A stretch of 64,000 nt of DNA from Sphingobium xanthum (GTDB taxonomy: Bacteria; Pseudomonadota; Alphaproteobacteria; Sphingomonadales; Sphingomonadaceae): the NCBI RefSeq assembly GCF_019737615.1, contig NZ_JAHKKS010000012.1, positions 55,979 to 119,978 on the forward strand, read 5' to 3'. Positions 33,733 to 42,747 of the stretch are shown in pieces. Under the pieces are notes generated by a model, which saw only the letters and a program-made list of their open reading frames with translations, had not been told where the DNA came from and ran no database searches. Both the position numbers and the translations under genes were made by a program. The first letter of the stretch is position 1; every line of letters begins with the position of its first letter.

Positions 33733-34246
33733 AGCGCGCCCCTCGTCCTCAAAACTATTCGGGTCTTAGGGTGGCCCGGCATGCAATCCAATATCATTAG
33801 GCGTGACGGGCATAATGAGCAGATATGCTATTCCCTGGCCGGCACGCCTGCCTGCATCCACATTCCATGGGCGAGCGGGGGCACCACGCTCCGAAAAATC
33901 GCTGTCCTGCAACTCCATGCCCATGGCATCCCGGACCGGGTCTTTCTCACGTTCGAACATCCCTTCCGTTGCCATCAATCCAAAAGCGGAAAGACAGGCG
34001 CGATGGTGTGACCTTCGTGTGACCTTGGGGTCGGCTTGGGGCGGTAACAAAGACGATTAAACAGCTCGGAAGCCGTTTTTATGTGACTTGGTTCGAGAGC
34101 TTCAGGCAGACCTGTCGTCGCCACCGGAATAACAGCCAAGAGCCATTCACGTCGTCGCCATGCTGTCCGGTTATTCTTGATCGGCATTACTTATTGGAGC
34201 GGGGTCTGCCGCTCCCTACAGCGGGCGTGCAACGAGAGGATGCGGC
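33733..34246. other. Divergent intergenic region of 514 bp with a possible operator
   Basis: No gene that I can support. It separates the GMC/enolase unit from the ALDH operon and so contains both promoters. At 33794-33818 TCATTA and TAATGA form an inverted repeat with a 13-nt spacer, a spacing typical for LysR or GntR binding. No regulator gene is adjacent. GAGAGGATGC in front of the GTG at 34247 is the ribosome site of the ALDH gene. Confidence 0.45.
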
Positions 34247-35731
34247 GTGGCGGCACTGACGGACTGGGACCTCTACATCGACGGCGCCTGGGTGCCGCCT
34301 TCCTCCGGCGAGCGGTTTCCCACGCTCAATCCGTTCAACCAGCAGGCCTGGGCGACGATTTCGCAAGCCGATGAGGCCGATGTGGCGGCGGCGGTCGCAG
34401 CGGCGCGGCGCGCCTTCGAGCATGGCTGGCGGCAGACCTCGGGGCTGGAGCGCGGACGGCTGATGAACCGGCTTGCCGATCTGCTGGAGCGCGATGCCGA
34501 CCGCATGGGCACGCTCGAATCCACGGACAACGGCAAGATCGTGCGCGAGACGCGCTCGCAGATGAAGTTTGTCGCGCGGACTTTCCGCTTCTTCGCGGGC
34601 TATGCGGACAAGATCTTCGGCAAGGTCATCCCACTCGATCGGCGCGACATGTTCGATTACGCCTCGATGGAGCCGCTCGGCGTCATCGGCATCATCACGG
34701 CGTGGAATTCGCCGATCGCGCTGATCGGCAACAAGCTGCCGGCGGCGCTGGCTGCGGGCAATAGTGTGGTCATCAAGCCTTCCGAACATGCCTCGGTCAC
34801 CACGCTGGAATTCGCCAAGCTGGTCGAGGAAGCAGGCTTTCCCAAGGGCGTCGTCAATGTCGTCACCGGCGACGTGCGCACCGGGCAGGCGCTGGTGCGG
34901 GGCGGGGGCCTCAACAAGATCAGCTTTACCGGCTCCAGCCACGGTGGGCGGCAGATCGCCTCGGAAGCGGCGCTCAACCTGACGCCTGTGGTGCTGGAGC
35001 TGGGCGGCAAGTCGCCGAACATCATCTTCGACGATGCGGACATTCCCAAGGCGGTGGCGGGCGCGCTCGCTGGCATCTTCGCGGCAACCGGGCAGACCTG
35101 CATCGCGGGATCGCGCCTGCTGGTGCAGCGGCCGGTCTATGATCGCGTCGTCGAGGGGCTGGTCGCGCGGGCGAAGACGATCAAGCTCGGCAATCCGCTC
35201 GATCTTGCAACCGAGATGGGCACGGCCGCCAACGAGCCGCAATTCGAGCGCATCCTCTCCTTCATCCGCTCCGCGCGGGATGATGGTGCTGAGCTGCTCG
35301 CCGGCGGCGATGCGGCGCGCGAGGGCGAGCTCAAGGACGGGCTGTTCGTGCAGCCGACCATCTTCGGCAATGTCAGCAACGACATGAAGGTCGCGCGCGA
35401 GGAGATTTTCGGCCCCGTGCTCTCGGTCATCCCGTTCGAGACGGAGGAGGAGGCGCTGGCTATCGCCAACGACACCAATTTCGGTCTCGCCTCGGGCATC
35501 TGGACCGAAGGGCTGAAGCGCATGCACCGCGTCTCGCGCGAGCTGCGCGCCGGCATGGTCTGGGTGAACACCTATCGCGCCGTTGCCGCGCAGACGCCGT
35601 TCGGCGGGGTCAAGGACAGCGGCTTCGGGCGCGAGCGCGGGGAGGAAGGCCTGAAGGAATTCCTCACCACCAAGAATGTGATGATCAACCTCTCAGACGA
35701 TGAGCGCGATCCCTTCGCGGTGCAGACCTGA
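34247..35731 (+). CDS. Aldehyde dehydrogenase
   Basis: 494 residues, GTG start with GAGAGG upstream. Catalytic Asn in IITAWNSPIALIGN, Glu in LELGGKSPNIIFDDAD, Cys in TGQTCIAGSRLLVQR. First gene of a tightly packed four-gene operon (ALDH, CMD, cyclase, ThDP enzyme) with gaps of -1 to 4 bp. Likely oxidises the aldehyde made by the divergent GMC oxidoreductase or by the decarboxylase at the operon end. Confidence 0.93.
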   Translation: MAALTDWDLYIDGAWVPPSSGERFPTLNPFNQQAWATISQADEADVAAAVAAARRAFEHGWRQTSGLERGRLMNRLADLLERDADRMGTLESTDNGKIVRETRSQMKFVARTFRFFAGYADKIFGKVIPLDRRDMFDYASMEPLGVIGIITAWNSPIALIGNKLPAALAAGNSVVIKPSEHASVTTLEFAKLVEEAGFPKGVVNVVTGDVRTGQALVRGGGLNKISFTGSSHGGRQIASEAALNLTPVVLELGGKSPNIIFDDADIPKAVAGALAGIFAATGQTCIAGSRLLVQRPVYDRVVEGLVARAKTIKLGNPLDLATEMGTAANEPQFERILSFIRSARDDGAELLAGGDAAREGELKDGLFVQPTIFGNVSNDMKVAREEIFGPVLSVIPFETEEEALAIANDTNFGLASGIWTEGLKRMHRVSRELRAGMVWVNTYRAVAAQTPFGGVKDSGFGRERGEEGLKEFLTTKNVMINLSDDERDPFAVQT

Positions 35732-36279
35732 TGGCGCGGCTGCCCTATCCGGATCTGGAGACGATCGCGCCCGAGCGGCTGGCGATCCTGGGATATCCGC
35801 CCAATCGCCCGCTCAACATCACGCATATCGCGCTGCACATGCCCGAGAAGCTCTGGCGCGGTCATATCGCGCTCAAACAGGCGATGACGCGCGACACCAC
35901 GATGGATCACTGGCTGCGCGAAGTGCTGATCCTGCGCGTCGCGCACAATGCCGGCTGCGCCTATGAGCTCCATCATCACGATTCCATCTCTGCCAATCTC
36001 GGGTTCACGCCGGAGAAGCAGGAAGCGATCCGCACGCGGGATTATGACAAGCTGACCGACGCGGAGCGCTCGGTCGCGATTTTCACCGACGAGACATGCA
36101 AGCTTTCCGTCTCGGACAAGACGCTCGCCGATGTCCGCGCGATGTTCGGCGATGCACTGGTCATGGAGATGGCCGCGATCATCGCCAGCTATTGGGGCAC
36201 GGCGATGATGGTGGCGGTCACCGGGGTCGAGCCGGATGCTGAACCGGTCAAGAGCTGGGCAAAACAGGAAGAGGATTAG
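35731..36279 (+). CDS. Carboxymuconolactone decarboxylase (CMD/AhpD-like) family protein
   Basis: 182 residues. The CMD core is REVLILRVAHNAGCAYELHH followed by HDSISANLGF; there is one Cys (in NAGCAYE) and conserved Glu and His, without the CxxC of AhpD peroxidases. This fits gamma-carboxymuconolactone decarboxylase relatives, though many such proteins have other or unknown roles. The ATG overlaps the ALDH stop by 1 bp. Confidence 0.9.
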   Translation: MARLPYPDLETIAPERLAILGYPPNRPLNITHIALHMPEKLWRGHIALKQAMTRDTTMDHWLREVLILRVAHNAGCAYELHHHDSISANLGFTPEKQEAIRTRDYDKLTDAERSVAIFTDETCKLSVSDKTLADVRAMFGDALVMEMAAIIASYWGTAMMVAVTGVEPDAEPVKSWAKQEED

Positions 36280-36283
36280 GCAG

Positions 36284-37018
36284 ATGTGCGAGCAGTGCCC
36301 CGTCGTGCCGACCGGCTGGATCGGCTGGATCGACCTTCCCGAGCCTGCTCCGCTGACCCCCGCCGGTCCCTGGGTCGATCTCACCCATCAGGTCGGGCCG
36401 GACATGCCCTGCGCCTCGATCTTCCCCAAGCCGAGCTTCAACAAGCTGCGCACCTTGCCGGACGATCCCTATAACGTGACCGAAATCCATATGGTCGCGC
36501 ATGCCGGCACGCATGTGGACGCGCCGCTCCATTATTTCGCGGACGGGCCGGACATGTCGTCCATCCCGCTCGACCGGATGAGCGGGGCGGGTGTCGTCTG
36601 GCACATCCCCAAGGACAATGACGAGATCATCGACGTCGCCGATCTGGAGGCTGCGCGCCCGCTGCTGCAGGAAGGCGACATCGTCGCGGTCGATACCGGC
36701 TGGGCGCAGCATTTCGGTACGCCGCGTTACGAGAGCCATCCAAGCTTCAGCCCGGAAGCGGCGGCGTGGCTGCTGGCGAAGAAGATCAAGCTGCTCGCCT
36801 GCGACTTCGCGACGCCGGACCTCGTCTATCATCTGCGCGAACCCGGCTTCGACTGGCCAGTGCACAAGCAACTGCTCGCGAACGGCATCCTCATCTGCGA
36901 GCATCTGACTGGCCATGCCGCGCTCGCGGGCAATCGTGTCGAATTCCTATTCACCGCACTGCCGCTCGCCGGGGGAGATGGCGCGCAGGCGCGCGTGGTC
37001 GCAAGGAGGGTTGCCTGA
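36284..37018 (+). CDS. Cyclase/kynurenine-formamidase-like metal hydrolase
   Basis: 244 residues from the ATG at 36284. The metal-binding family motif is intact: HAGTHVDAPLHYFADG. The rest (WVDLTHQVGPDMPC, GDIVAVDTGWAQHFG, LACDFATPD) fits the cyclase family (PF04199), which hydrolyses amides or lactones, or dehydrates. The N-terminus MCEQCPVVPTGWIGW has two Cys ahead of the domain. Starts 4 bp after the CMD stop and overlaps the next ATG (TGATG). Confidence 0.9.
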   Translation: MCEQCPVVPTGWIGWIDLPEPAPLTPAGPWVDLTHQVGPDMPCASIFPKPSFNKLRTLPDDPYNVTEIHMVAHAGTHVDAPLHYFADGPDMSSIPLDRMSGAGVVWHIPKDNDEIIDVADLEAARPLLQEGDIVAVDTGWAQHFGTPRYESHPSFSPEAAAWLLAKKIKLLACDFATPDLVYHLREPGFDWPVHKQLLANGILICEHLTGHAALAGNRVEFLFTALPLAGGDGAQARVVARRVA

Positions 37019-38700
37019 TGTACGACAATGTGACGGGCGCGGCGGCCGGGACGGTGCGCACGGGCAATCGCTATCTGGCCGAGGCGATGGCGAGCAGTGG
37101 CCTCGATCATTTCTTCCACATGCCGCTGATCCTGCCCGATGCCGTGAAGGACATGCATGCCGTCGGCGTGCGCCCGGTCGTGGTGCATAGCGAGAAGGCG
37201 GCGGCCTATATGGCGGACGGCTATGCCCGCGCTTCGGGCAAGATCGGCGTCTGTGCGGCGCAGGCGATCGGCTCCTCCAATCTCGCGGCCGGCATGCTCG
37301 ACGCCTATATGGCGCATGCGCCGATCCTCGCGCTGACCGGCGGCGGCACGGCCGACACGCGCTATCGCAACAATTATCAGGAGATCGACCAGCAGCCGAT
37401 CTGGGGTGCGATCACCAAGGCCAGCATGCGGGTTGAAGGCGGCCATCGGCTGCCCGAGCTGCTGGGGCAGGCGATGCGCGTGGCCACCAGCGGCGCGCCG
37501 GGGCCGGTGCATCTGGAGCTGAACGGCTTCACCGGCGGCGTGCTGGCGGACGATACCGCCGGGGCCGCGCTGCCCGATGTACGCTATGCGAGTGCGCCGT
37601 CGGTGCGGCAAGCGGCACCGGCGCAGGATGTCGAGGCGGCGCTGCGCGTGATCGGCTCGGCGAGCAAGCCGATCATCGTCGCGGGAGCGGGCATCCGGCA
37701 GAGCAATGCCTTCGAGGCGTTGCGCGCCTTCGCGCATCATCTGCGCATCCCGGTCGCGACCTCGCTCGATGCCAAGGCGGCCCTGCCGGAAAGCGATCCG
37801 CTGCTGGTCGGCTGCGTCGGCACCTATTCGCGCGAGACGGCGAACAAGGCGGTCTCCGAAGCCGATCTTATCCTCTTCGTCGGCACCACGACCGGCAGCA
37901 TGGTCACGGCGACCTGGCGCGTGCCGGTGCCGGGCGTCCGCGCGATCCAGATCGATGTCGATCCACGCGAGCTTGGCCGCAACTATCCGCTGGAGGCGGG
38001 CATGGCCGGCGATCCGGCGACGGTGCTGGATCAGCTGCGCGCCGCTGCCCCGGCGCAGCCCGATCGCTCGGCCTGGCTGGGCCGGATCGCCGATCTCAAG
38101 GCCGATTGGGCGAAGACACTGCAGACGGAGGAATTTTCCAAGGCGGTGCCGATCCGTCCCGAGCGGCTGTGCCGGGTGCTCTCGGACGTGCTGCCGGAGG
38201 ATGCGGTGCTGCTGGTCGATACCGGCCATGCCGCGCATTGGGCCTGCCGTCACATTCACCTGAGCAGCCCGCGCCAGACCCTGCTGCGCCCGGCGGGCTC
38301 GCTTGGGTGGTCCTATCCTGCCTCGCTCGGCGCCAAATGCGCGGTGCCGGATCGCCCGGTGGTCTGCTTCACCGGCGACGGCGGCTTCCTCTACCATCTT
38401 GCCGAGATGGAGACGGCCGTGCGCTACGGCATCAACACCGTGACGATCGTCAACGCCAACAACAGCCTCAGCCAGGAGCGCAATGTGTGGGGCGGGGTCG
38501 ACGCGTTCGATGAGTATTGGCGCTTCTCGCCGGTCGATTATGCGGCGGCGGCGACAGCTTTCGGGTGCAAGGCCTGGAAGGTCGAGCGTCCCGAGGACAT
38601 CGCGCCCGTGCTGCGCGAGGCGCTGGCGGCCAATGCGCCGGCCATCGTCGAGGTGATGACCGACGACCAGATCCTCGCGCCGACGGCCTGGGTGCCTTGA
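37018..38700 (+). CDS. Thiamine diphosphate-dependent enzyme (acetolactate synthase/benzoylformate decarboxylase class)
   Basis: 560 residues. The catalytic Glu is in VVVHSEKAAAYMADGYARA, and the ThDP/Mg motif is CFTGDGGFLYHLAEMETAVR to NANNSLSQERN (GDG...NN). The middle Rossmann domain has PIIVAGAGIRQSNAFEALR. Such enzymes decarboxylate 2-keto acids or join them. As the last gene of the operon it could turn a keto acid into the aldehyde consumed by the ALDH at 34247. Confidence 0.93.
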   Translation: MYDNVTGAAAGTVRTGNRYLAEAMASSGLDHFFHMPLILPDAVKDMHAVGVRPVVVHSEKAAAYMADGYARASGKIGVCAAQAIGSSNLAAGMLDAYMAHAPILALTGGGTADTRYRNNYQEIDQQPIWGAITKASMRVEGGHRLPELLGQAMRVATSGAPGPVHLELNGFTGGVLADDTAGAALPDVRYASAPSVRQAAPAQDVEAALRVIGSASKPIIVAGAGIRQSNAFEALRAFAHHLRIPVATSLDAKAALPESDPLLVGCVGTYSRETANKAVSEADLILFVGTTTGSMVTATWRVPVPGVRAIQIDVDPRELGRNYPLEAGMAGDPATVLDQLRAAAPAQPDRSAWLGRIADLKADWAKTLQTEEFSKAVPIRPERLCRVLSDVLPEDAVLLVDTGHAAHWACRHIHLSSPRQTLLRPAGSLGWSYPASLGAKCAVPDRPVVCFTGDGGFLYHLAEMETAVRYGINTVTIVNANNSLSQERNVWGGVDAFDEYWRFSPVDYAAAATAFGCKAWKVERPEDIAPVLREALAANAPAIVEVMTDDQILAPTAWVP

Positions 38701-38724
38701 CGCACAGCCTGCCAAACACGCGCC

Positions 38725-38801
38725 GTGCTCCTGCGGAGGCAGGAGCCCAGGGCCGTTAAGGTCTTCGGTTGGGCTCTGGGTTCCTGCCTTCGCAGGAACA
38801 C
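38725..38801. repeat. REP-like inverted repeat pair
   Basis: Two hairpins face each other: the left arm contains TCCTGCGGAGGCAGGA and the right arm TTCCTGCCTTCGCAGGAA, and the whole arms (about 30 bp each) are reverse complements with 4 mismatches. Related stem-loops with the same GC-apex design occur at 38843-38870 and 51621-51650, so this is a small dispersed repeat family typical of REP elements. Confidence 0.7.
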
Positions 38802-38842
38802 ATGACAGCGCTATTCGGGCAGGTACGGCTACCTAAAAGAAA

Positions 38843-38870
38843 AAGGGCTCCCGCTTTCGCAGGAGCCCTT
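38843..38870 (-). terminator. Rho-independent terminator of the DUF6282 gene
   Basis: Read on the minus strand, AAGGGCTCC and GGAGCCCTT form the stem and TTTTTCTTTT follows, 23 bp after the stop of the hydrolase gene at 38893. The loop region (GCGAAAGC) resembles the neighbouring REP-like repeat, so the repeat may have been adopted as terminator. Confidence 0.8.
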
Positions 38871-38892
38871 CTTGCAGCAACTGGAGAGGAGC

Positions 38893-39828
38893 TTACTCCT
38901 CGATGCCGAGAAGACGCAACGGATTCTTCGAGATCATCTTCGTGATGTCCTCATCGGTATAGCCCATCTGGATGCAATTGCGGATGACTTCGCGGAAGCC
39001 ATAGACCGGGTGGTCGTTGTTCTTCTGGCCCATGTCGGAGGCGAGAATGGTGCGATCGACGCCCGCGGCCTTGATGAGCAGGTCCAGCTCTTCGGGCGGA
39101 TACATGGGCTTCGGGCGCCGCGTCAGCTCGATATACATGCACAGCGAGTGCTCGATATAGGCGTCGTACAGGCGGACGATCTCGCTGATATCCTTGTGCG
39201 TGAACTCGAGGATGAAGGTCGGGTGATTGACCAGCAGCTTCTTGACGCCGCGCTTCCTGGCTTCCTCGAACACCTTGAAGATTTCCGAGACGTGCATGTG
39301 GCCGCCCGAGAGGATCACGTCATATTCCGCGACCAGATCGAGGACTTCCTTCACCTCGTCCTTGATGTTGCCATTCTCGTCCAGCGGGGTCAGCGGCTCG
39401 AACGGGATCATCTTGGTGATCGTGTGCGGGAAATTGGCCTTGATGCCATAGGGCGAATCGATGTGGTTCTTCGACGAGAAGGTCGGCATCCACACCAGAT
39501 TGGCGCCGAGTGCGCAGCCCGCATCCACCGCATGCTTGTTGAAGCCGCCGTTCGAATTGTTGAGCGGCACGCCCGAATAGAGATCGACGCCGAGATGGCC
39601 ATGCGTCTCCTTGAGCAGGCGGACGATCGGCGTCGCGGAATAATAATGATCCTTGATCAGCATGCCGCGGAAGCCCGCCGCAGCCACTTCTTCCATCGCT
39701 TCGACATGGTTGATGTCGCGCGCCATGACCGAGGGACCGGAATGGCAATGCAGATCGACCGCGCCGACCAGCAAGTTGTCGATGCGCTTTTCGAGCGAGG
39801 CAGGTTCAGCTGTGATGGTATCGGTCAT
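38893..39828 (-). CDS. DUF6282 family metal-dependent hydrolase (amidohydrolase/PHP-like)
   Basis: 311 residues. N-terminal metal motif VDLHCHSGPSVMARD, later DHYY, SGGHMHVSEI and TILASDMGQ supply further His and Asp ligands typical for amidohydrolase-fold enzymes. Matches the DUF6282 group as I recall it; reaction unknown, probably hydrolysis of a lactone or amide, or decarboxylation. Divergent from the SDR genes at 40154. Confidence 0.85.
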   Translation of the reverse strand: MTDTITAEPASLEKRIDNLLVGAVDLHCHSGPSVMARDINHVEAMEEVAAAGFRGMLIKDHYYSATPIVRLLKETHGHLGVDLYSGVPLNNSNGGFNKHAVDAGCALGANLVWMPTFSSKNHIDSPYGIKANFPHTITKMIPFEPLTPLDENGNIKDEVKEVLDLVAEYDVILSGGHMHVSEIFKVFEEARKRGVKKLLVNHPTFILEFTHKDISEIVRLYDAYIEHSLCMYIELTRRPKPMYPPEELDLLIKAAGVDRTILASDMGQKNNDHPVYGFREVIRNCIQMGYTDEDITKMISKNPLRLLGIEE

Positions 39829-40153
39829 GTCAGGAGTCCGTCCTTCTTGTGTCCGCCTTGGCGGATCTCACGTGAATTCAGGCTAGTGCCGCCGGTCAGC
39901 AGCGCACCAACTGTTTCGGCATGAGAAATGCCGGTCGGGCATGCTCGGCGCGGCATAGCCGGTTTTTCGTTACACCGTCTCGCTGAATGGAACAAGCAAC
40001 GGTTGTCGTGATTGTCTTACTGCGGGGACGCGCGGCCAAAATGTCCCTGCGCGGCAGCACGTCTTTACCAGGGCGGAAAACCACCGTCTTTCCTTGATAT
40101 CGGCGCCGCGCGGCGTGACAGGAGGCCGACAGAGTTTTGAGGAGACGGGGGCC
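39829..40153. promoter_or_regulatory. Divergent intergenic region of 325 bp
   Basis: Between the DUF6282 gene and the SDR gene. No gene seen. GAGGAGACGG at 40138-40147 is the ribosome site of the SDR. A short dyad GGGAC..GTCCC at about 40023-40046 is the only symmetry I notice; both promoters must lie here. Confidence 0.35.
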
Positions 40154-40891
40154 GTGGCATCGCCGATCATGCTGGTTACCGGGGGGAGTCGCGGCATTGG
40201 CGCGGCCATCGCCCGCCTTGCCGCGCAGCGCGGCTTCGATGTGGCGCTGACCTATGTGAGCCGTCCGGAAGGGGCCGAGGACGTCGCGGCGGAGATCCGC
40301 GCGGCCGGGCAGCGCGCCCATGTCATCAAGGCGGATGTCTCGAAGGAAGCTGATCTCATCCGCATGTTCGACGAGACCGAGGCCGCGCTTGGGCCGGTCA
40401 CAAGTCTCGTGCTCAATGCCGGCATCCTGCCCAAGCCCTCGAAGCTTGCCGATGCCGAGTGGGACAATCTGCGCGAAGTGATCGAGGTCAATCTGGTCGG
40501 CACGCACATTGCCTGCCGCGAGGCGGTGCGCCGCATGTCGACCAAGCGCGGCGGCGCGGGCGGCAATATCGTGCTCATGGGCTCGCGCGCGACCTTCTAT
40601 GGCGCGCCGGGCCGGGCCATCGTCTACGCGACGTCCAAGGCCGGTCTCGAGGCCTTCTGCTACGGCGTCGGCAAGGAAGTCGCGGCCGAGGGCATCCGCG
40701 TCAACATCGTCTCGCCCGGCCCGATCTCGACCGATATGAACAATGAAGTGAGCGCGCCGCAGCGCATCCACGAAATCCCGATGGGCCGCTATGGCAAGGC
40801 GGAAGAAGTCGCCGCCGCCGTCCTCTTCCTCGCCTCGGACGATGCGTCGTTCGTCTCGTCCGCCAGCCTCATGGTCAGCGGCGCCCGCTGA
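40154..40891 (+). CDS. Short-chain dehydrogenase/reductase, copy A
   Basis: 245 residues from the GTG at 40154 (GAGGAG upstream); the ATG at 40094 would add a non-conserved leader. Cofactor motif TGGSRGIG, NAG at ~90, catalytic Ser in VLMGSRATF and Tyr/Lys in VYATSKAGLEA. Possibly NADP-using (Arg after the second strand in YVSRPEG). First of three co-directional redox genes (SDR, SDR, MDR) with gaps of 20 and 61 bp. Confidence 0.92.
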   Translation: MASPIMLVTGGSRGIGAAIARLAAQRGFDVALTYVSRPEGAEDVAAEIRAAGQRAHVIKADVSKEADLIRMFDETEAALGPVTSLVLNAGILPKPSKLADAEWDNLREVIEVNLVGTHIACREAVRRMSTKRGGAGGNIVLMGSRATFYGAPGRAIVYATSKAGLEAFCYGVGKEVAAEGIRVNIVSPGPISTDMNNEVSAPQRIHEIPMGRYGKAEEVAAAVLFLASDDASFVSSASLMVSGAR

Positions 40892-40911
40892 GCCAGCACA
40901 GGAGAACCGAC

Positions 40912-41652
40912 ATGTCCGCACCTGTGATGCTCATCGCCGCGGGAAGCCGCAGCATCGGCGGCGCCATCGCCCGCATGGCGGGGGAGCGCGGCTATGACGT
41001 GGCCGTCAATTATGTGAACAACCGCGAGGCGGCGGAAAGCGTCGCCGAGCACGTCCGCGCGCAGGGCCGCAAGGCCGCCGTCATCCAGGCCGACATGGGC
41101 AAGGAGGACGACATCCGCCGGATGTTCGCCGAGTTCGATGCACAGTTCGATCGGCTCGACGCCTTCGTCTACAATGCTGGGGGCTTCGGCGGTCCGCCGT
41201 CCAATTTCATCGATGTCTCGGTCGAAACCTTGCGCCGCGCCTTCGACTTCAATCTGCTCGGCGCGCATTTCTGCGCTGCCAAGGCGATCAACCGCATGTC
41301 GGTCAACAAGGGCGGGCAGGGCGGCAACATCGTCTTCATCGGCTCGCGTGCTGCAGAGAATGGCAGTCCTGGCTTCGGCGTCTGGTATGCCGCCGCCAAG
41401 AACGGCCTGCATGTGCTCTCGACCGCGCTCAGCAAGGAAGTGGCCGAGGACGGCATCCGCGTGAACACCGTCTCGCCGGGGCCGATCCATACGGACTCCA
41501 ACGACCCGACCAAATGGCCCGAGCGCGTCAACACGATTCCCCTGCGCCGCTTCGGCAAGCCGGAGGAAGTCGCCGAGGCCGTGCATTTCCTTACCTCGCC
41601 GGCGGCGTCCTTCATCACGGGCACGGTGATCAACGTCTCGGGCGGGCGCTGA
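40912..41652 (+). CDS. Short-chain dehydrogenase/reductase, copy B, with altered glycine motif
   Basis: 246 residues, AGGAGAACCGAC before the ATG. It is a paralogue of copy A along its whole length (for example MSVNKGGQGGNIVFIGSRAA versus MSTKRGGAGGNIVLMGSRAT). Catalytic Tyr/Lys in VWYAAAKNGLHV is kept. The cofactor motif reads MLIAAGSRSIGGAIA, so the usual TG of TGxxxGIG is AA and the second Gly is Ser. It may still bind NADP, or may act as a partner of copy A. Confidence 0.9.
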   Translation: MSAPVMLIAAGSRSIGGAIARMAGERGYDVAVNYVNNREAAESVAEHVRAQGRKAAVIQADMGKEDDIRRMFAEFDAQFDRLDAFVYNAGGFGGPPSNFIDVSVETLRRAFDFNLLGAHFCAAKAINRMSVNKGGQGGNIVFIGSRAAENGSPGFGVWYAAAKNGLHVLSTALSKEVAEDGIRVNTVSPGPIHTDSNDPTKWPERVNTIPLRRFGKPEEVAEAVHFLTSPAASFITGTVINVSGGR

Positions 41653-41713
41653 CATTATCGGAGCGTTTCGCTAGGGGCGAAGTGATCCGTTACGACAGAA
41701 GGAGCAGATCGGC

Positions 41714-42700
41714 ATGAAGGCTTTCGCCTATGACAGCGCGCATGCGCTCGAGGATTTCGCGCTGGAGCTGCGCGATGTGCCGGACCCGGTCATCGGCCCC
41801 AAAGATCTGCTCGTGGCGGTCAAGGCGTTCGCGCTCAATCCGGTCGATACCAAGCTGCGCAAGGTGCGCGGCGGGAGCGATGCCGGGCCGGCGATCCTCG
41901 GCTGGGATGCGGCGGGCGTGGTCGAGGCGGTCGGGGCAGACGTCACCGGCTTCGCGCTGGGCGACGAGATCTATTATGCGGGCGATGTGACGCGCGCGGG
42001 CAGCTATGCGACGAAGCAGGCGGTCGATTACCGGATCGTTGCGCGCAAGCCGGGCTCGCTCGATTTCGCCGATGCTGCCGCGTTGCCGCTGACCGCGCTC
42101 ACCGCGCATGAGGCGATGCTGGAACGCGGCGTCGCCTATGCGGCGGACAGCCAGGTGCTGGTCGTCGGCGGCGCGGGCGGTGTCGGCTCGCTCGCAATCC
42201 AGCTGCTCAAGGCGCTGACACCCGCGACGGTGATCGCGACGGCCACACGGCCCGAGACGATCGCCTGGGCGAAGGATATGGGCGCGGATCATGTGATCGG
42301 TCGCGCGCTTGGCGACGAGCTGGCCCGGATCGGCATTTCCGGACTGCACGCGATCTTCATCACGACCAGCACGGGCGACTATTGGGATGCGGTGCCGGGC
42401 CTGCTCCGCCCGTTCGGCCATCTCATGGTGATCGACGAGCCGGCGACGATGGACATGAAGCCGTTCAAGCAGAAGGCGCTCACCGTCCACTGGGAATATA
42501 TGTTCGCCAAGGCGATGTTCGGCTTCCGGCCGGAGGAGCAGGGCGCGATGCTGGCGGAGCTGGCGGCTTTGGTCGATGCGGGGAAAGTCCGGACGACGCG
42601 CACGCAGACCTTGCCGGCCACCGCCGAGAATCTGCGCGCCGGCCATGCCGCGCTCGAAGGCGGGACGGCGATCGGCAAGATCGTGATGTCGTGGACGTGA
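41714..42700 (+). CDS. Zinc-type alcohol dehydrogenase family protein (MDR)
   Basis: 328 residues. GroES-like domain (ALNPVDTKLRKVRGG, LGWDAAGVVEAVGADVTGFA) and Rossmann motif VVGGAGGVGSLAIQLLKAL. The pattern fits the zinc-binding alcohol dehydrogenase/quinone oxidoreductase (ZADH2-like) branch that lacks catalytic zinc. RBS AGAAGGAGCAG before the ATG. Convergent with piuC. Confidence 0.9.
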   Translation: MKAFAYDSAHALEDFALELRDVPDPVIGPKDLLVAVKAFALNPVDTKLRKVRGGSDAGPAILGWDAAGVVEAVGADVTGFALGDEIYYAGDVTRAGSYATKQAVDYRIVARKPGSLDFADAAALPLTALTAHEAMLERGVAYAADSQVLVVGGAGGVGSLAIQLLKALTPATVIATATRPETIAWAKDMGADHVIGRALGDELARIGISGLHAIFITTSTGDYWDAVPGLLRPFGHLMVIDEPATMDMKPFKQKALTVHWEYMFAKAMFGFRPEEQGAMLAELAALVDAGKVRTTRTQTLPATAENLRAGHAALEGGTAIGKIVMSWT

Positions 42701-42747
42701 TCCCCAACCACGTCTGACCTGGCCATCCTCCGGAGACCATCAGCCGC

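Noticed and set aside
33803..34060. 85-codon frame in the GMC/ALDH intergenic region
   Set aside because: Protein text is not family-like, and an equally long frame runs on the opposite strand; treated as non-coding.
36829..38715. 628-codon open frame antisense to the ThDP enzyme
   Set aside because: Arg/His/Gly-rich, no motifs; the plus strand carries an intact ThDP enzyme.
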